From assembly GCF_900167075.1 (NCBI RefSeq), contig NZ_FUWH01000009.1, forward strand, positions 111,956-175,955: a stretch of 64,000 nt of DNA, read 5' to 3'. This document shows, piece by piece, positions 7,179 to 15,264 of the stretch (position 1 is the first letter of the stretch; each line of letters starts with the position of its first letter). A model generated the notes under the pieces. It had not been told where the DNA came from. It worked only from the letters and a program-made list of their open reading frames with translations, and ran no database searches. This stretch comes from Sediminibacterium ginsengisoli. GTDB taxonomy: Bacteria; Bacteroidota; Bacteroidia; Chitinophagales; Chitinophagaceae. A program made the position numbers and the translations under genes.

Positions 7179-7201
7179 TAACGCTTGAGCTTTTATATTT
7201 G
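7174..7201 (+). promoter_or_regulatory. Promoter of the 7209 gene
   Basis: TTTG at 7174-7177, 16 nt, TATATTTG at 7194-7201, ending 7 nt before the ATG at 7209. The box overlaps an in-frame TTG region (7185), which rules that start out. Confidence 0.7.
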
Positions 7202-7208
7202 CATACCC

Positions 7209-8012
7209 ATGAAAACGCGTCGATTATTTTTTGTTTGCTGCCTGATCAGTTTTTCGATTGTTGCCGGAGCCCAGATGGCTCTTCCCGGTTTTACCGTGCG
7301 TGAACTGAATAAACAGAAAACGCAGATCAGCTGGATAAACCCTTACCCAAGCTGCATCCAGCTTGCAGTACAGCGTTCATTCGACAGCCTGAAAAATTTC
7401 CGCACCATTTTCTCCGCCATCTCTCCGGAGTTGCCGGCCAATGGTTTTGTGGATACGAAATTCCCGCCTGGCATCACCGTATACTATCGCATTTTCTATG
7501 TCCTGAAAGGAGGTGCTTATTTTTTCACCGATACCAAATCTCCTTCTGCGGATTCCTATATTGCCCGGGTTCCGGATACCAAAGTTGCAGAACCGCAAAC
7601 AACGATCCGCATCTTTAAAAAAGACCAGCTGATGTTCAGTCTTGAGTACCCCGACTATATCAAATTCCGGGATTCCATTATCAGTAAAACAAAAGATTCT
7701 TTATACACCATCGATGCGGATTCAGTTCAATGGCGCCCTTTCATGGCCAAAGTGATGTGGAAACCTTCCCAGCATGTTTATACCAACGAAAAAGGGCTGC
7801 TGCTGATACAATTACCCGAACTGAAACAACATCATTACCGCATTGTTTTCTTTGAAGAAGACGGTACGGAATTATTCCAGGTAAAGACGATCAGGGAAAG
7901 CCCGCTCACGCTCGACAAGGCTGCATTTATACATGCAGGCTGGTTTCATTTCGAGCTCTATGAGGATGACAAACTGAAGGAGAAGAATAAATTTTACCTG
8001 CAAAAAAATTAA
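7209..8012 (+). CDS. Secreted protein of unknown function
   Basis: 267 residues from ATG 7209. Sec signal peptide MKTRRLFFVCCLISFSIVAG followed by AQM, typical of signal peptidase I cleavage. The body is beta-rich with no motif I recognise; KTQISWINPYPSCIQLAVQRSFDS resembles a fibronectin type III strand pattern, and the C-terminal half is reminiscent of a jelly-roll. Probably periplasmic or outer-membrane associated. Convergent with lipB, sharing 4 nt at the stops. Reported only as an exported hypothetical protein. Confidence 0.7.
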   Translation: MKTRRLFFVCCLISFSIVAGAQMALPGFTVRELNKQKTQISWINPYPSCIQLAVQRSFDSLKNFRTIFSAISPELPANGFVDTKFPPGITVYYRIFYVLKGGAYFFTDTKSPSADSYIARVPDTKVAEPQTTIRIFKKDQLMFSLEYPDYIKFRDSIISKTKDSLYTIDADSVQWRPFMAKVMWKPSQHVYTNEKGLLLIQLPELKQHHYRIVFFEEDGTELFQVKTIRESPLTLDKAAFIHAGWFHFELYEDDKLKEKNKFYLQKN

Positions 8013-8722
8013 TCCGTAACCAGTCTGCAACCGAACACGTCTTCAAAATGCCTGCAAACCTTTTCTTTCACCTCAGCTTCGTCTACTACCCTTCCCAGTT
8101 CCTGCTGTAAGGAGGTAACCTGTTTATTTTCTATCCCGCAGGGAACGATATAGGTGAAATAATCAAGATCGGTATTGATGTTAAAGGCAAAACCATGCAT
8201 CGTAACCCACCGGCTGCACTTAATACCCATAGCGCAGATCTTCCGTTCTTTGCCTGGCAGATCCGGATCGAGCCAAACGCCTGTTTCACCGGGACTGCGG
8301 TCGCCCTTTAATCCGTATTCGGCCATGGTCAGGATAAAAACTTCTTCCAGGCTACGCAGGTACCAGCCGATATCGGTCCTGAATTTTTCCAGGTCGAGAA
8401 TCGGATAACCAACGAGTTGTCCGGGCCCATGAAAAGTGATATCCCCGCCCCTGTTGATATGAAAATATTCAATCCCTTTTTCTTCACGTTCTGCGGCAGA
8501 GATCAGTACATGCGATTCCTTACCGCTTTTGCCTAAAGTGTATACAGGCGGGTGTTCAACAAAAAGCAGGTGATGGCTTGTTGGGGTAAGTTGAGCGGGC
8601 ACATCTGTTTTTCTTGATTCGGCCTTGATGTTGGTATTGTTCCTGAGCAGGTTTTCCTGGTAATCCCAGGTTTCACGATAACCACGGGCGCCAAGGTCCT
8701 GAAACTTCACTTCCTGTAACAT
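8009..8722 (-). CDS. lipB: Octanoyltransferase
   Basis: Transfers octanoate from octanoyl-ACP to lipoyl domains, first step of de novo lipoate attachment, cytoplasmic. 237 residues with the family signature HINRGGDITFHGPGQLVGYP, the catalytic lysine Lys161 in ERKICAMGIK, SRWVTMHGFAFNIN and the acyl-thioester Cys195 in IVPCGI. Length is normal. No lipA lies in the window. The stop overlaps the convergent gene stop by 4 nt. Confidence 0.95.
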   Translation of the reverse strand: MLQEVKFQDLGARGYRETWDYQENLLRNNTNIKAESRKTDVPAQLTPTSHHLLFVEHPPVYTLGKSGKESHVLISAAEREEKGIEYFHINRGGDITFHGPGQLVGYPILDLEKFRTDIGWYLRSLEEVFILTMAEYGLKGDRSPGETGVWLDPDLPGKERKICAMGIKCSRWVTMHGFAFNINTDLDYFTYIVPCGIENKQVTSLQQELGRVVDEAEVKEKVCRHFEDVFGCRLVTD

Positions 8723-8764
8723 GGTACAAAATTATGCAATTACACGGATTACCCGGTGAAGTGC

Positions 8765-8772
8765 TATTTTTG
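8765..8772 (+). promoter_or_regulatory. -7 box of the pseudouridine synthase gene
   Basis: TATTTTTG ending 4 nt before ATG 8777; no clear -33 element. It decides the start: an in-frame GTG at 8756 lies upstream of the box and cannot be in the transcript. Confidence 0.65.
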
Positions 8773-8776
8773 CCGC

Positions 8777-9817
8777 ATGTCGGAAGATTTAGCGCAAATA
8801 CCGGAAGAGACGCCTGAGGAACAGTTATATGAACGCAGATCGTTTGTTGTGGATAAAGGGCAGGAGCCTTTCAGGATCGACAAATGGATACAGATGCACC
8901 TCGAAGGAGCCACGCGCAATAAAGTGCAGCGCGGCATCGAGTCCGGCTTTCTGACCGTGAACGGCAAAGTGGTTAAAAGCAATTACAAGATCAAGCCGGG
9001 AGATGAGATCCTGATGATGAGCCTCATCAATCCCGAACATACCGAGCTGAAGCCCGAAAATATTCCATTGAACATCGTTTACGAAGATGATGCAGTGATG
9101 GTACTGAATAAACCACCCAACATGGTAGTACATCCGGGTGTTGGTAATTTTACCGGTACATTGCTCAATGGCGTGGCCTATCACCTGCTGCAGCAGAATC
9201 CTGATCTTGATGAAGAGACATTGCCGAGGTTCGGACTCGTTCACCGCATCGATAAAAATACAACGGGTCTGATCGTACTCGCAAAAACCGGCGATGCGGC
9301 AGCACACCTGGCCAAGCAATTTTTCAATCATACCGTTCAGCGCAGGTATGTGGCACTGGTATGGGGCGATGTGGCGGAAGATGAAGGTACCATTGTTGCG
9401 CATATTGCCAGGCACCGGCAATACCGTAAAATGTTCGATGCCTATCCTGAAGGTGAAACAGGTAAACATGCGATCACGCATTATAAAGTACTGGAGCGAT
9501 TCAATTACGTAACCCTGGTGGAATGTGTACTTGAAACAGGCCGTACACACCAGATCCGTGTTCACATGAAACATATCGGCCATACGCTTTTCAACGACTG
9601 GGAATATGGTGGCGACAAAATCCTGAAAGGAACCATCTATACCAAATACAAACAGTTTGTAGACAATTGTTTCGAATTATGTCCGCGTTGCGCACTGCAC
9701 GCAAGAACGCTTGGTTTTATACACCCGGTAACCAAAAAAGAAATGTTTTTCGAATCACCTTTACCGCAGGATATGGAAAGTGTGATCAATAAATGGAGGA
9801 ATTATATCACAAAATGA
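8777..9817 (+). CDS. rluD: RluA/RluD-family 23S rRNA pseudouridine synthase
   Basis: Isomerises uridines to pseudouridine in large-subunit rRNA. 346 residues: S4 RNA-binding domain at about 30-95 (FRIDKWIQMHL..VQRGIESGFLTVNGK) and the catalytic domain with Asp159 in LVHRIDKNTTGLIVLAKT, plus ETGRTHQIRVHMKHIGH. S4 plus catalytic domain and length fit RluD-type enzymes best, but target uridines are not decided by sequence and RluC-like use is possible. Start at 8777 set by the promoter box 4 nt upstream, which implies a nearly leaderless mRNA. Confidence 0.9.
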   Translation: MSEDLAQIPEETPEEQLYERRSFVVDKGQEPFRIDKWIQMHLEGATRNKVQRGIESGFLTVNGKVVKSNYKIKPGDEILMMSLINPEHTELKPENIPLNIVYEDDAVMVLNKPPNMVVHPGVGNFTGTLLNGVAYHLLQQNPDLDEETLPRFGLVHRIDKNTTGLIVLAKTGDAAAHLAKQFFNHTVQRRYVALVWGDVAEDEGTIVAHIARHRQYRKMFDAYPEGETGKHAITHYKVLERFNYVTLVECVLETGRTHQIRVHMKHIGHTLFNDWEYGGDKILKGTIYTKYKQFVDNCFELCPRCALHARTLGFIHPVTKKEMFFESPLPQDMESVINKWRNYITK

Positions 9818-9889
9818 TGAGCCGTATTTTCTTCCGGATTAACTTTATCTAATCATTCAGAACAGAGAACCCAAACCAAATAAGAGCTT

Positions 9890-10888
9890 ATGTCAAACGA
9901 CATCCGTAATAACTGGACACTTGCAGAAATAAAATCTGTATACGACACTCCCCTGCTGGAGCTGGTTTACAAAGCGGCAACCCTGCACAGGCAATACAAT
10001 GATACTGCTGAAGTGCAGGTATGTACACTTCTCAGCATTAAAACAGGAGGCTGCAGTGAAGATTGTGCTTATTGCCCGCAGGCTGCACGTTACAGCACCG
10101 GCGTAAATGTACAGGCCCTGATGAAGAAAGAAGAAGTGCTTGAATATGCCCAGAAAGCCAAAGATGCGGGCTCTACCCGTTTCTGCATGGGTGCAGCCTG
10201 GCGCGAAGTACGCGACAACCGCGATTTCGACCGCGTGCTGGATATGGTAAAAGGCGTAAATGAGATGGGTATGGAAGTATGCTGCACACTCGGAATGTTA
10301 ACCGGCGACCAGGCACAGAAACTGGCCGATGCCGGTCTGTATGCTTACAACCATAATTTAGATACCAGTAAGGAACATTACAGCGAGATCATCACTACCC
10401 GCACATACGACGACCGTCTTAATACACTTGAGAACGTGCGTAAAGCGGGTGTAACCGTTTGCTGCGGCGGTATCATTGGCCTGGGCGAATCGCATGATGA
10501 CAGGATCAAAATGCTGCATACGCTGGCAACCATGCCCGAGCACCCGGAAAGTGTGCCGATCAACGCCCTTGTTCCGATCCCGGGTACACCCCTCGGTGAA
10601 AACCAGAAAGTGGATATCTGGGATATGGTGCGCATGATCGCAACCGCCAGGATCCTGATGCCGGCTACCATGGTACGCCTCAGTGCAGGAAGAACAGATA
10701 TGAGTATTGCAGAACAAGCCCTTTGTTTTATGGCAGGAGCCAACTCCATTTTCGCAGGTGACAAACTGCTCACCACACCAAACCCTTCATTTGATGAGGA
10801 TAATGCGATGTTCCAGCTGCTCGGCTTAAAACCAAGGGCAGCGTTCAAGGAAGAAAAACAATACCTCCGCGAAGCGGTAGAAGCATAA
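9890..10888 (+). CDS. bioB: Biotin synthase
   Basis: Radical-SAM insertion of sulfur into dethiobiotin, last step of biotin synthesis. 332 residues. The radical SAM cluster motif is Cys55, Cys59, Cys62 in [19 protein letters not shown] and the downstream Cys and Arg (TMVRLSAGR) for the [2Fe-2S] cluster are present. Complete. It stands alone: no other bio gene is in the window. A box TAACTTTA at 9840-9847 (seven of eight consensus positions) is a likely promoter about 40 nt upstream; a terminator follows at 10895. Confidence 0.97.
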   Translation: MSNDIRNNWTLAEIKSVYDTPLLELVYKAATLHRQYNDTAEVQVCTLLSIKTGGCSEDCAYCPQAARYSTGVNVQALMKKEEVLEYAQKAKDAGSTRFCMGAAWREVRDNRDFDRVLDMVKGVNEMGMEVCCTLGMLTGDQAQKLADAGLYAYNHNLDTSKEHYSEIITTRTYDDRLNTLENVRKAGVTVCCGGIIGLGESHDDRIKMLHTLATMPEHPESVPINALVPIPGTPLGENQKVDIWDMVRMIATARILMPATMVRLSAGRTDMSIAEQALCFMAGANSIFAGDKLLTTPNPSFDEDNAMFQLLGLKPRAAFKEEKQYLREAVEA

Positions 10889-10894
10889 TACCGG

Positions 10895-10924
10895 AAGGCC
10901 CCTGATCAGGGGCCTTTTTCTTTT
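10895..10924 (+). terminator. Terminator of bioB
   Basis: GGCCCCTGATCAGGGGCC (10897-10914), a fully self-complementary stem with a tight loop, followed by TTTTTCTTTT. Confidence 0.93.
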
Positions 10925-11007
10925 AACAGCTACTCCACCCGACCTGTTAAAAAAAAACCTGCAATGCCGCCCCGGGCCGGTAATTCGGTAACTTGCAGTA
11001 TCAATCG

Positions 11008-11697
11008 ATGCATATGCGTTACCTTTTTCTTGCAGCTATTTTCCTGGGCACAGGCCATTGGGGTATGAGTCAGTGTAAAACCTTCCGGTTAACTGACAAA
11101 GGCGACACACTGAACTGTACCGATGTAAAAGGCGTAAAACAGGGAAAATGGAAAGTCCAGGTTGCACCGTTACGCGGACAACCCGGCTATGAAGAAGAAG
11201 GGAGTTTTGTAAACAATTCAAAGGAAGGCACCTGGCGCAGATACAATCTGATGGGAGATCTGCTTGCCGTAGAAAACTATAAGTGGGGTTATAAAAACGG
11301 GGTATGCCGCTATTTTACTATTGCAGGTATTGAACATGAAGAAAGCTGGCTGGCCATGAACCCTGCCAAAGCCTATGATACCATCCAGGTACAGGATATC
11401 ATCGATCCTGACAAATATGAGCAGGTGATCGTGAAATCGGAGGGCAGGGCTTTGAAACATGGTACCTGGCGCTTTTTCAATCCTCAATCGGGCCAGTTAA
11501 TGCGTACGGAAAAATATCTCCTGGATGAACCTTATGTTCCCGGGGAGAATAAAAAGAATGTAACCGCACAGGGCGCTGCCGATACCACTGCAACCAAAAA
11601 AGCACCTGCAGAAAAACCCAAGCCCAAGGAAGTATTGGATTTTGAAAAGAAGAATGCAGGTAAGAAGGTGAAGGTCAGGGATGGACGTGTCGGATAG
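11008..11697 (+). CDS. Secreted MORN-like repeat protein
   Basis: 229 residues from ATG 11008 (a second ATG at 11014 is equally likely; TAACTTG at 10988-10994 could be the promoter box). Signal peptide MRYLFLAAIFLGTGHWGMSQ. The body has MORN-like units of the YwqK type: KQGKWKVQ, EGSFVNNSKEGTWRRYNLMG, ENYKWGYKNGVCRYF, LKHGTWRFFNPQSGQLMR. The C-terminal 45 residues are a Lys/Ala/Pro-rich tail (TKKAPAEKPKPKEVLDFEKK). Probably periplasmic; function unknown. YwqK-like proteins are often called antitoxins, but nothing here supports a toxin partner. Confidence 0.7.
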   Translation: MHMRYLFLAAIFLGTGHWGMSQCKTFRLTDKGDTLNCTDVKGVKQGKWKVQVAPLRGQPGYEEEGSFVNNSKEGTWRRYNLMGDLLAVENYKWGYKNGVCRYFTIAGIEHEESWLAMNPAKAYDTIQVQDIIDPDKYEQVIVKSEGRALKHGTWRFFNPQSGQLMRTEKYLLDEPYVPGENKKNVTAQGAADTTATKKAPAEKPKPKEVLDFEKKNAGKKVKVRDGRVG

Positions 11698-12078
11698 AGC
11701 ATTGGCGGCTTATCTTCTGTAAATGAATCCTGAAAACACAGCATGTTGCTGTTATTCTGAAATTGTTTATTGGTCGTAACCTCACTTGCCGCATTGCTTC
11801 TTGTTGCTCAGGCCGTTGGCCTCATCTTTGCGCCAGCGCTGCTTTGGCTCTTCGAAATAAGTTTCGTATCACTTCAATTACCTCCGCTTCGCTCGTCAAC
11901 TAAATCAAAGAGTAAATTTCTTAAATTCTTCCGAGAACCCATGAATAGCACGAAAAAGCCACCCATACTATGAAAGTACGGGTGACTTACTTAATTAAAG
12001 CCCTTCAAAATCTCTGAAAACGCTGGTATTCATAAAATCTGTTTTTTAGAATTCAAAATTAAATGCGGTCACTCCGTT
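11698..12078. other. Gene-poor stretch with a terminator and no supported gene
   Basis: About 380 nt. The part 11770-11900 is richer in GC and strongly pyrimidine-biased on the plus strand (for example CCTCCGCTTCGCTCG), with a small GGCCGTTGGCC hairpin; a 67-codon open frame here has no signal, ribosome site or recognisable motif. A terminator for the minus-strand genes sits at 11953-11987. The rest (11990-12078) is AT-rich. It may hold a gene or repeat relic, but I cannot identify one. Confidence 0.5.
11953..11987 (-). terminator. Terminator of the DUF4760-type genes
   Basis: Minus strand AGTCACCC .. GGGTGGCT with an inner TACT/AGTA stem and a following TTTTT. It is 92 nt past the stop at 12079. 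Confidence 0.65.
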
Positions 12079-12474
12079 TCATTCCATTTTTTTTGCCAAC
12101 GCAACAAAATTTATAAATATCCTGTGATTGGCGCCATCATTTCCCCTTTGCCAGTCTTCAATAAATTCTTTCAAATTGATATAATAAGTTCTAAAAGTCG
12201 TTTTAAAACATTTTTTAAGAATCGCTTCATCGATTAAGTCATCTTCCAGTAAAAGAGAAATACATTCAAAGTAATTCAATATTGCAACCAATGCCCTCCT
12301 TTCTTCAATTCCTGAAGAGATTTCCAGTTTCATTTTAAATTCTTCCAGTTTATCGTGCTGTTTCAATGCGCCTTTGTAAGGAGCAATAAAGCGCCTTGCT
12401 ATTTCTGCATTATTTGCCATATCTCCTTTGAACCATGCAGAAGTTATATCATAAGAGAGTTTTATTTTTCTCAA
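12079..12474 (-). CDS. DUF4760-type cytosolic part, second frame of a split gene
   Basis: 131 residues, starting with TTG at 12474 that overlaps the TGA of the upstream frame (TTGA). AWFKGDMANNAEIARRFI followed by ILNYFECISLLLEDDLIDEAI and FRTYYINLKEFIEDW matches the helical pattern of the DUF4760 family (judged by eye). In that family this part normally follows N-terminal membrane helices in one chain, and those helices lie in the neighbouring frame. So it is either reinitiation, a -1 frameshift product, or a broken gene. Codon use is AT-rich compared with the neighbours, suggesting transfer. Function unknown. Confidence 0.6.
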   Translation of the reverse strand: MRKIKLSYDITSAWFKGDMANNAEIARRFIAPYKGALKQHDKLEEFKMKLEISSGIEERRALVAILNYFECISLLLEDDLIDEAILKKCFKTTFRTYYINLKEFIEDWQRGNDGANHRIFINFVALAKKME

Positions 12475-12737
12475 ATTGATCGCTTCTTCTCTCTGTCAAG
12501 TTTCAATTGATTAAGGCAGTAATTATATTGTAAAGACACCGAATTATATATTAGTCCTATGGTAACGGTCCCTAAGGATCCTATTTGTATATATTCTGTA
12601 AACCTTATCCCAAGATTGTATCTCTGATCCATATACCTGAGCAATACCATCAATAGTAATAGTGCGGCAAATCCCACAAAAAGAAGACTATATGAAATAG
12701 TTATCGTAGCAACTGCTGGCCTGTGTACTTTATTCAT
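12471..12737 (-). CDS. DUF4760-type membrane part, first frame of a split gene
   Basis: 88 residues with two membrane helices (about 10-32, TISYSLLFVGFAALLLLMVL, and 48-66, YIQIGSLGTVTIGLIYNSVS) and a short charged end LNQLKLDREKKRSI. It ends in TGA at 12471, where the next frame begins. Joined in a -1 shift the product would run ..KKRSI-LRKIKLSYDITSAWF.., a natural DUF4760-like linker. AT-rich, no close homologue in the window. Upstream sequence to 12815 is very AT-rich with no clear promoter match. Confidence 0.55.
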   Translation of the reverse strand: MNKVHRPAVATITISYSLLFVGFAALLLLMVLLRYMDQRYNLGIRFTEYIQIGSLGTVTIGLIYNSVSLQYNYCLNQLKLDREKKRSI

Positions 12738-12902
12738 AACGGGAATTTCTCAAAAATACATAGTTTTTAATATTAAAATATTATAACATATTAAATTATC
12801 CGCACCTATATTTTATTGTTAATTAGCCGCTCCGTTACCTTAGAAACGCAGTATACCTGCAATGCCTATCCTTCCGTATATTGCAATAACGAAACCCTGC
12901 TT

Positions 12903-13508
12903 ATGATTGCTCTAACAAAGAAATCCGTGCTGTACGGTGTTCTGGCGGCCATTGCACTGATTGCTGCCTGCAAAAAGGATACTGCTGTTGCTGATCCCAC
13001 GCCACCGGTTATACCAACAAATCCATGCGCTGGTAAAAACATTAGTTTTACGTCTACCTATGTTGCCACATCACCCTGCGTAAAAAACGGTACGGTTACC
13101 GTTAACGCTACCGGTAGTATCGGCTTTACATACAGCATCGATGGCGGCGGTTTCCAGACCTCTCCTACTTTTACCAATCTTTCGCAGGGCGATCATATGC
13201 TGCTGGTGAAAGATATGGCAGGCTGCTCCAAAGCCGGTTCCGTAAATGTTCCGCTGCAGCAGGCCGGCACTTTATATAATGCGGTTAAAACGCTGCTGAT
13301 CAACAACTGCAATAATTGCCACAGCGGCGCTAATGCCAATGGCGGCAAAGACTTCACGAACGACTGTGTGATCGTGAACAGCGCCGATCGTATTAAGGTA
13401 AGGGCGGTTGACGGATTACCTACTTTTATGCCCGCTACTCCGTTAAGCAAAGTAGATCAGACCAAGATCACCGACTGGATCGCTGCAGGCGGCAGGTATA
13501 CCGACTAA
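12903..13508 (+). CDS. Lipoprotein with SprB-like fold and a cytochrome c motif
   Basis: 201 residues from ATG 12903 (the longer frame from 12816 was rejected because it lacks a signal peptide start). Lipoprotein signal with lipobox LIAAC followed by KKD. Residues about 38-115 resemble one SprB-type repeat (GTVTVNATGSIGFTYSIDGG ... LSQGDHMLLVKDMAGC). Residues about 125-201 look like a small cytochrome c domain: CNNCHSGANANGG gives the haem motif CxxCH and FMPATPLSKVD supplies a possible distal Met. It may be an outer-membrane or periplasmic electron carrier. The next gene is convergent. Confidence 0.72.
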   Translation: MIALTKKSVLYGVLAAIALIAACKKDTAVADPTPPVIPTNPCAGKNISFTSTYVATSPCVKNGTVTVNATGSIGFTYSIDGGGFQTSPTFTNLSQGDHMLLVKDMAGCSKAGSVNVPLQQAGTLYNAVKTLLINNCNNCHSGANANGGKDFTNDCVIVNSADRIKVRAVDGLPTFMPATPLSKVDQTKITDWIAAGGRYTD

Positions 13509-13524
13509 GCCCGCTTTACGGAGA

Positions 13525-14352
13525 TCAGTTCTTTTTCTTTACTGTATCAAAATGTTTCCTGAAGAACAGCATCTGGTAATCTACCGCTGTATTCCAGTAC
13601 TTCCAGTCGTGTTTGCCCGGGCGTTCAATATAATCGTGCGGGATTTTCAGTTTCAGCATTTTTTCATGTGCAGCCCTGCTCATGGCAACGATCATATCTT
13701 CGGTGCCGCAGTCGACAATAATAGCCAGTGAATCTTTAGGATAGGTCTCAATTACTTTCATTACACTCCAGTCCTCCCAGTATTTCCTGTTGGTTGCCGT
13801 ATCACCCAACCTTTCTTCCACATTATAACCACGTGTGATCACTGTTGTATTCAGGGCGCCGCTCATGCTGCCGCAGGCGCTGAAGAAATCCGCATGCCTG
13901 AACCCGATGAACATACCGCCATGGCCACCCATACTCAAACCGGTAATAGCCCTGCCTGTACGGTCTTCAATGGTTTTATAGTTGCTGTCGATATAGGCCG
14001 GAACTTCTTTCGCTACAAAAGTTTCATACTGGAAGTTCGGATCGATGGGACTATCATAATACCAGCTGCTTTTAGCGCCATCAGGGCAAACGATGATCAT
14101 ATTAAACCGGTCAGCGAGCTCCTGTATATGCGGTACACGTGTGATCCAGTTGGCATAACCTCCCCCATGACCATGCAGCAGGTATACCACAGGATATCTT
14201 TGCGTATCATAACCATACCGTGCAGGTTTGACCACAACGGTTTTAATCTCCTTTTTCATGCTGTTGCTGTAAATGGATACCGTGTCAACGGTTGCAGCTA
14301 AGAGCATACCCGTAAATAATACTGAGATCAGCAGAAGAGCGAAACGTTTCAT
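13525..14352 (-). CDS. Secreted alpha/beta-hydrolase esterase, copy 1
   Basis: 275 residues; signal peptide MKRFALLLISVLFTGMLLA. Esterase-D/feruloyl-esterase-like alpha/beta-hydrolase: oxyanion region YLLHGHGGGYANW, nucleophile Ser in GLSMGGHGG, acid Asp in DCGTEDM and His in GKHDWKYW. Probably cleaves acyl or feruloyl esters in the periplasm or outside. It lies 5 nt after a close paralogue (14358-15182), sharing the same motifs and the same N-terminal VDTV..YSNSMKK, so the pair is a tandem duplication. Substrate unknown. Confidence 0.85.
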   Translation of the reverse strand: MKRFALLLISVLFTGMLLAATVDTVSIYSNSMKKEIKTVVVKPARYGYDTQRYPVVYLLHGHGGGYANWITRVPHIQELADRFNMIIVCPDGAKSSWYYDSPIDPNFQYETFVAKEVPAYIDSNYKTIEDRTGRAITGLSMGGHGGMFIGFRHADFFSACGSMSGALNTTVITRGYNVEERLGDTATNRKYWEDWSVMKVIETYPKDSLAIIVDCGTEDMIVAMSRAAHEKMLKLKIPHDYIERPGKHDWKYWNTAVDYQMLFFRKHFDTVKKKN

Positions 14353-14357
14353 AAGGA

Positions 14358-15182
14358 TTAAATTTTAGCAGTGGTTCTGTCGAAATATTTTTTGAAAAAC
14401 AGGAGTTGGAAATCGATGCTGTTGCCCCAGTATGCTTTATTGTGTGCACCTGGTCTTTCGGTATAATCGTGATCTATTTTAAGATCAAGTAATTTCTGAT
14501 GGAGTTCACGGTTTACCGCCAGGAAAAAGTCGCCGGTTCCGCAATCGATGATCAGCTGCAGCTCACCATTCTTAAGATGATCTACCTGGTTGACGACAAC
14601 GTTACGATCCCAGTTCTCTTTTTGCGTAACCGGGTCTCCGAACACTTTGGCCATATTCCAGTTTTTGGGAAAAGGTCTTGTATCCACGCCACCACAAACA
14701 CTGCCTGCGCTGCCGAATATATCACGATGCCTGATGGCAAGGTATAAGGCACCATGTCCGCCCATGCTCAGACCTGTTACAGCCCTGTGTTCCCTTCCGG
14801 CTGCAGTACTGTAATGGCTGTCTGTATATTGCACCAGTTCTGTGGCCACAAACGTCTCGTAACGGCTGGTTGAATCTACCGGGCTGTCGAGATACCAGCT
14901 GCTGAAACCACCATCCGGGCAAATAAATATGGCATCCATTTCATCTGCCTTTGCAGGCAACTGCGGAGCATCTTTAACCCAACTGCTGTAATTGCCGCCA
15001 TAACCATGCAGCAGATAAACCACATTGTATTTCCTGGCGGTACTGTATGACTGCGGCCTGATCACTACTGTCTTGATGTCTTTGCGCATACTGTTGCTGT
15101 ATACGTTTACCGTATCCACGTAAGCGGCATTCAGTTTGAAACAGAAGAAGAGTAATGGCAGGAGGTAAATGGATCTTTTCAT
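14358..15182 (-). CDS. Secreted alpha/beta-hydrolase esterase, copy 2
   Basis: 274 residues; signal peptide ending before AAYVDTV. Same architecture as copy 1: YLLHGYGGNYSSW, nucleophile Ser in GLSMGGHGA, Asp in DCGTGDFF, His in GAHNKAYW. In copy 1 the last motif is GKHDWKYW, so the two differ around the catalytic His and may differ in substrate. Five-nt spacing to copy 1 makes them one transcript. The upstream terminator (15243-15209) isolates them from the M1 peptidase gene; I see no good promoter box in the gap of 80 nt. Confidence 0.85.
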   Translation of the reverse strand: MKRSIYLLPLLFFCFKLNAAYVDTVNVYSNSMRKDIKTVVIRPQSYSTARKYNVVYLLHGYGGNYSSWVKDAPQLPAKADEMDAIFICPDGGFSSWYLDSPVDSTSRYETFVATELVQYTDSHYSTAAGREHRAVTGLSMGGHGALYLAIRHRDIFGSAGSVCGGVDTRPFPKNWNMAKVFGDPVTQKENWDRNVVVNQVDHLKNGELQLIIDCGTGDFFLAVNRELHQKLLDLKIDHDYTERPGAHNKAYWGNSIDFQLLFFKKYFDRTTAKI

Positions 15183-15208
15183 ACCGGATCAATTGGGCTT
15201 AAAGATCA

Positions 15209-15243
15209 CAAAAAAACCGCCTGAAAATTCATCAGGCGGTTTA
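15209..15243 (-). terminator. Terminator of the M1 peptidase gene
   Basis: Minus strand AAACCGCCTGA, loop TGAATTT, TCAGGCGGTTT, continuing into a run of seven T. Strong stem, 22 nt after the stop at 15265. Confidence 0.92.
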
Positions 15244-15264
15244 ATTTAATCTTTATCGTAACGG

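Noticed and set aside
8825..9583. 252-codon minus-strand frame
   Set aside because: Antisense to the pseudouridine synthase gene; no supporting motif.
11770..11973. 67-codon hydrophobic plus-strand frame
   Set aside because: No promoter box, ribosome site or recognised family; ends in low-complexity codons next to a terminator.
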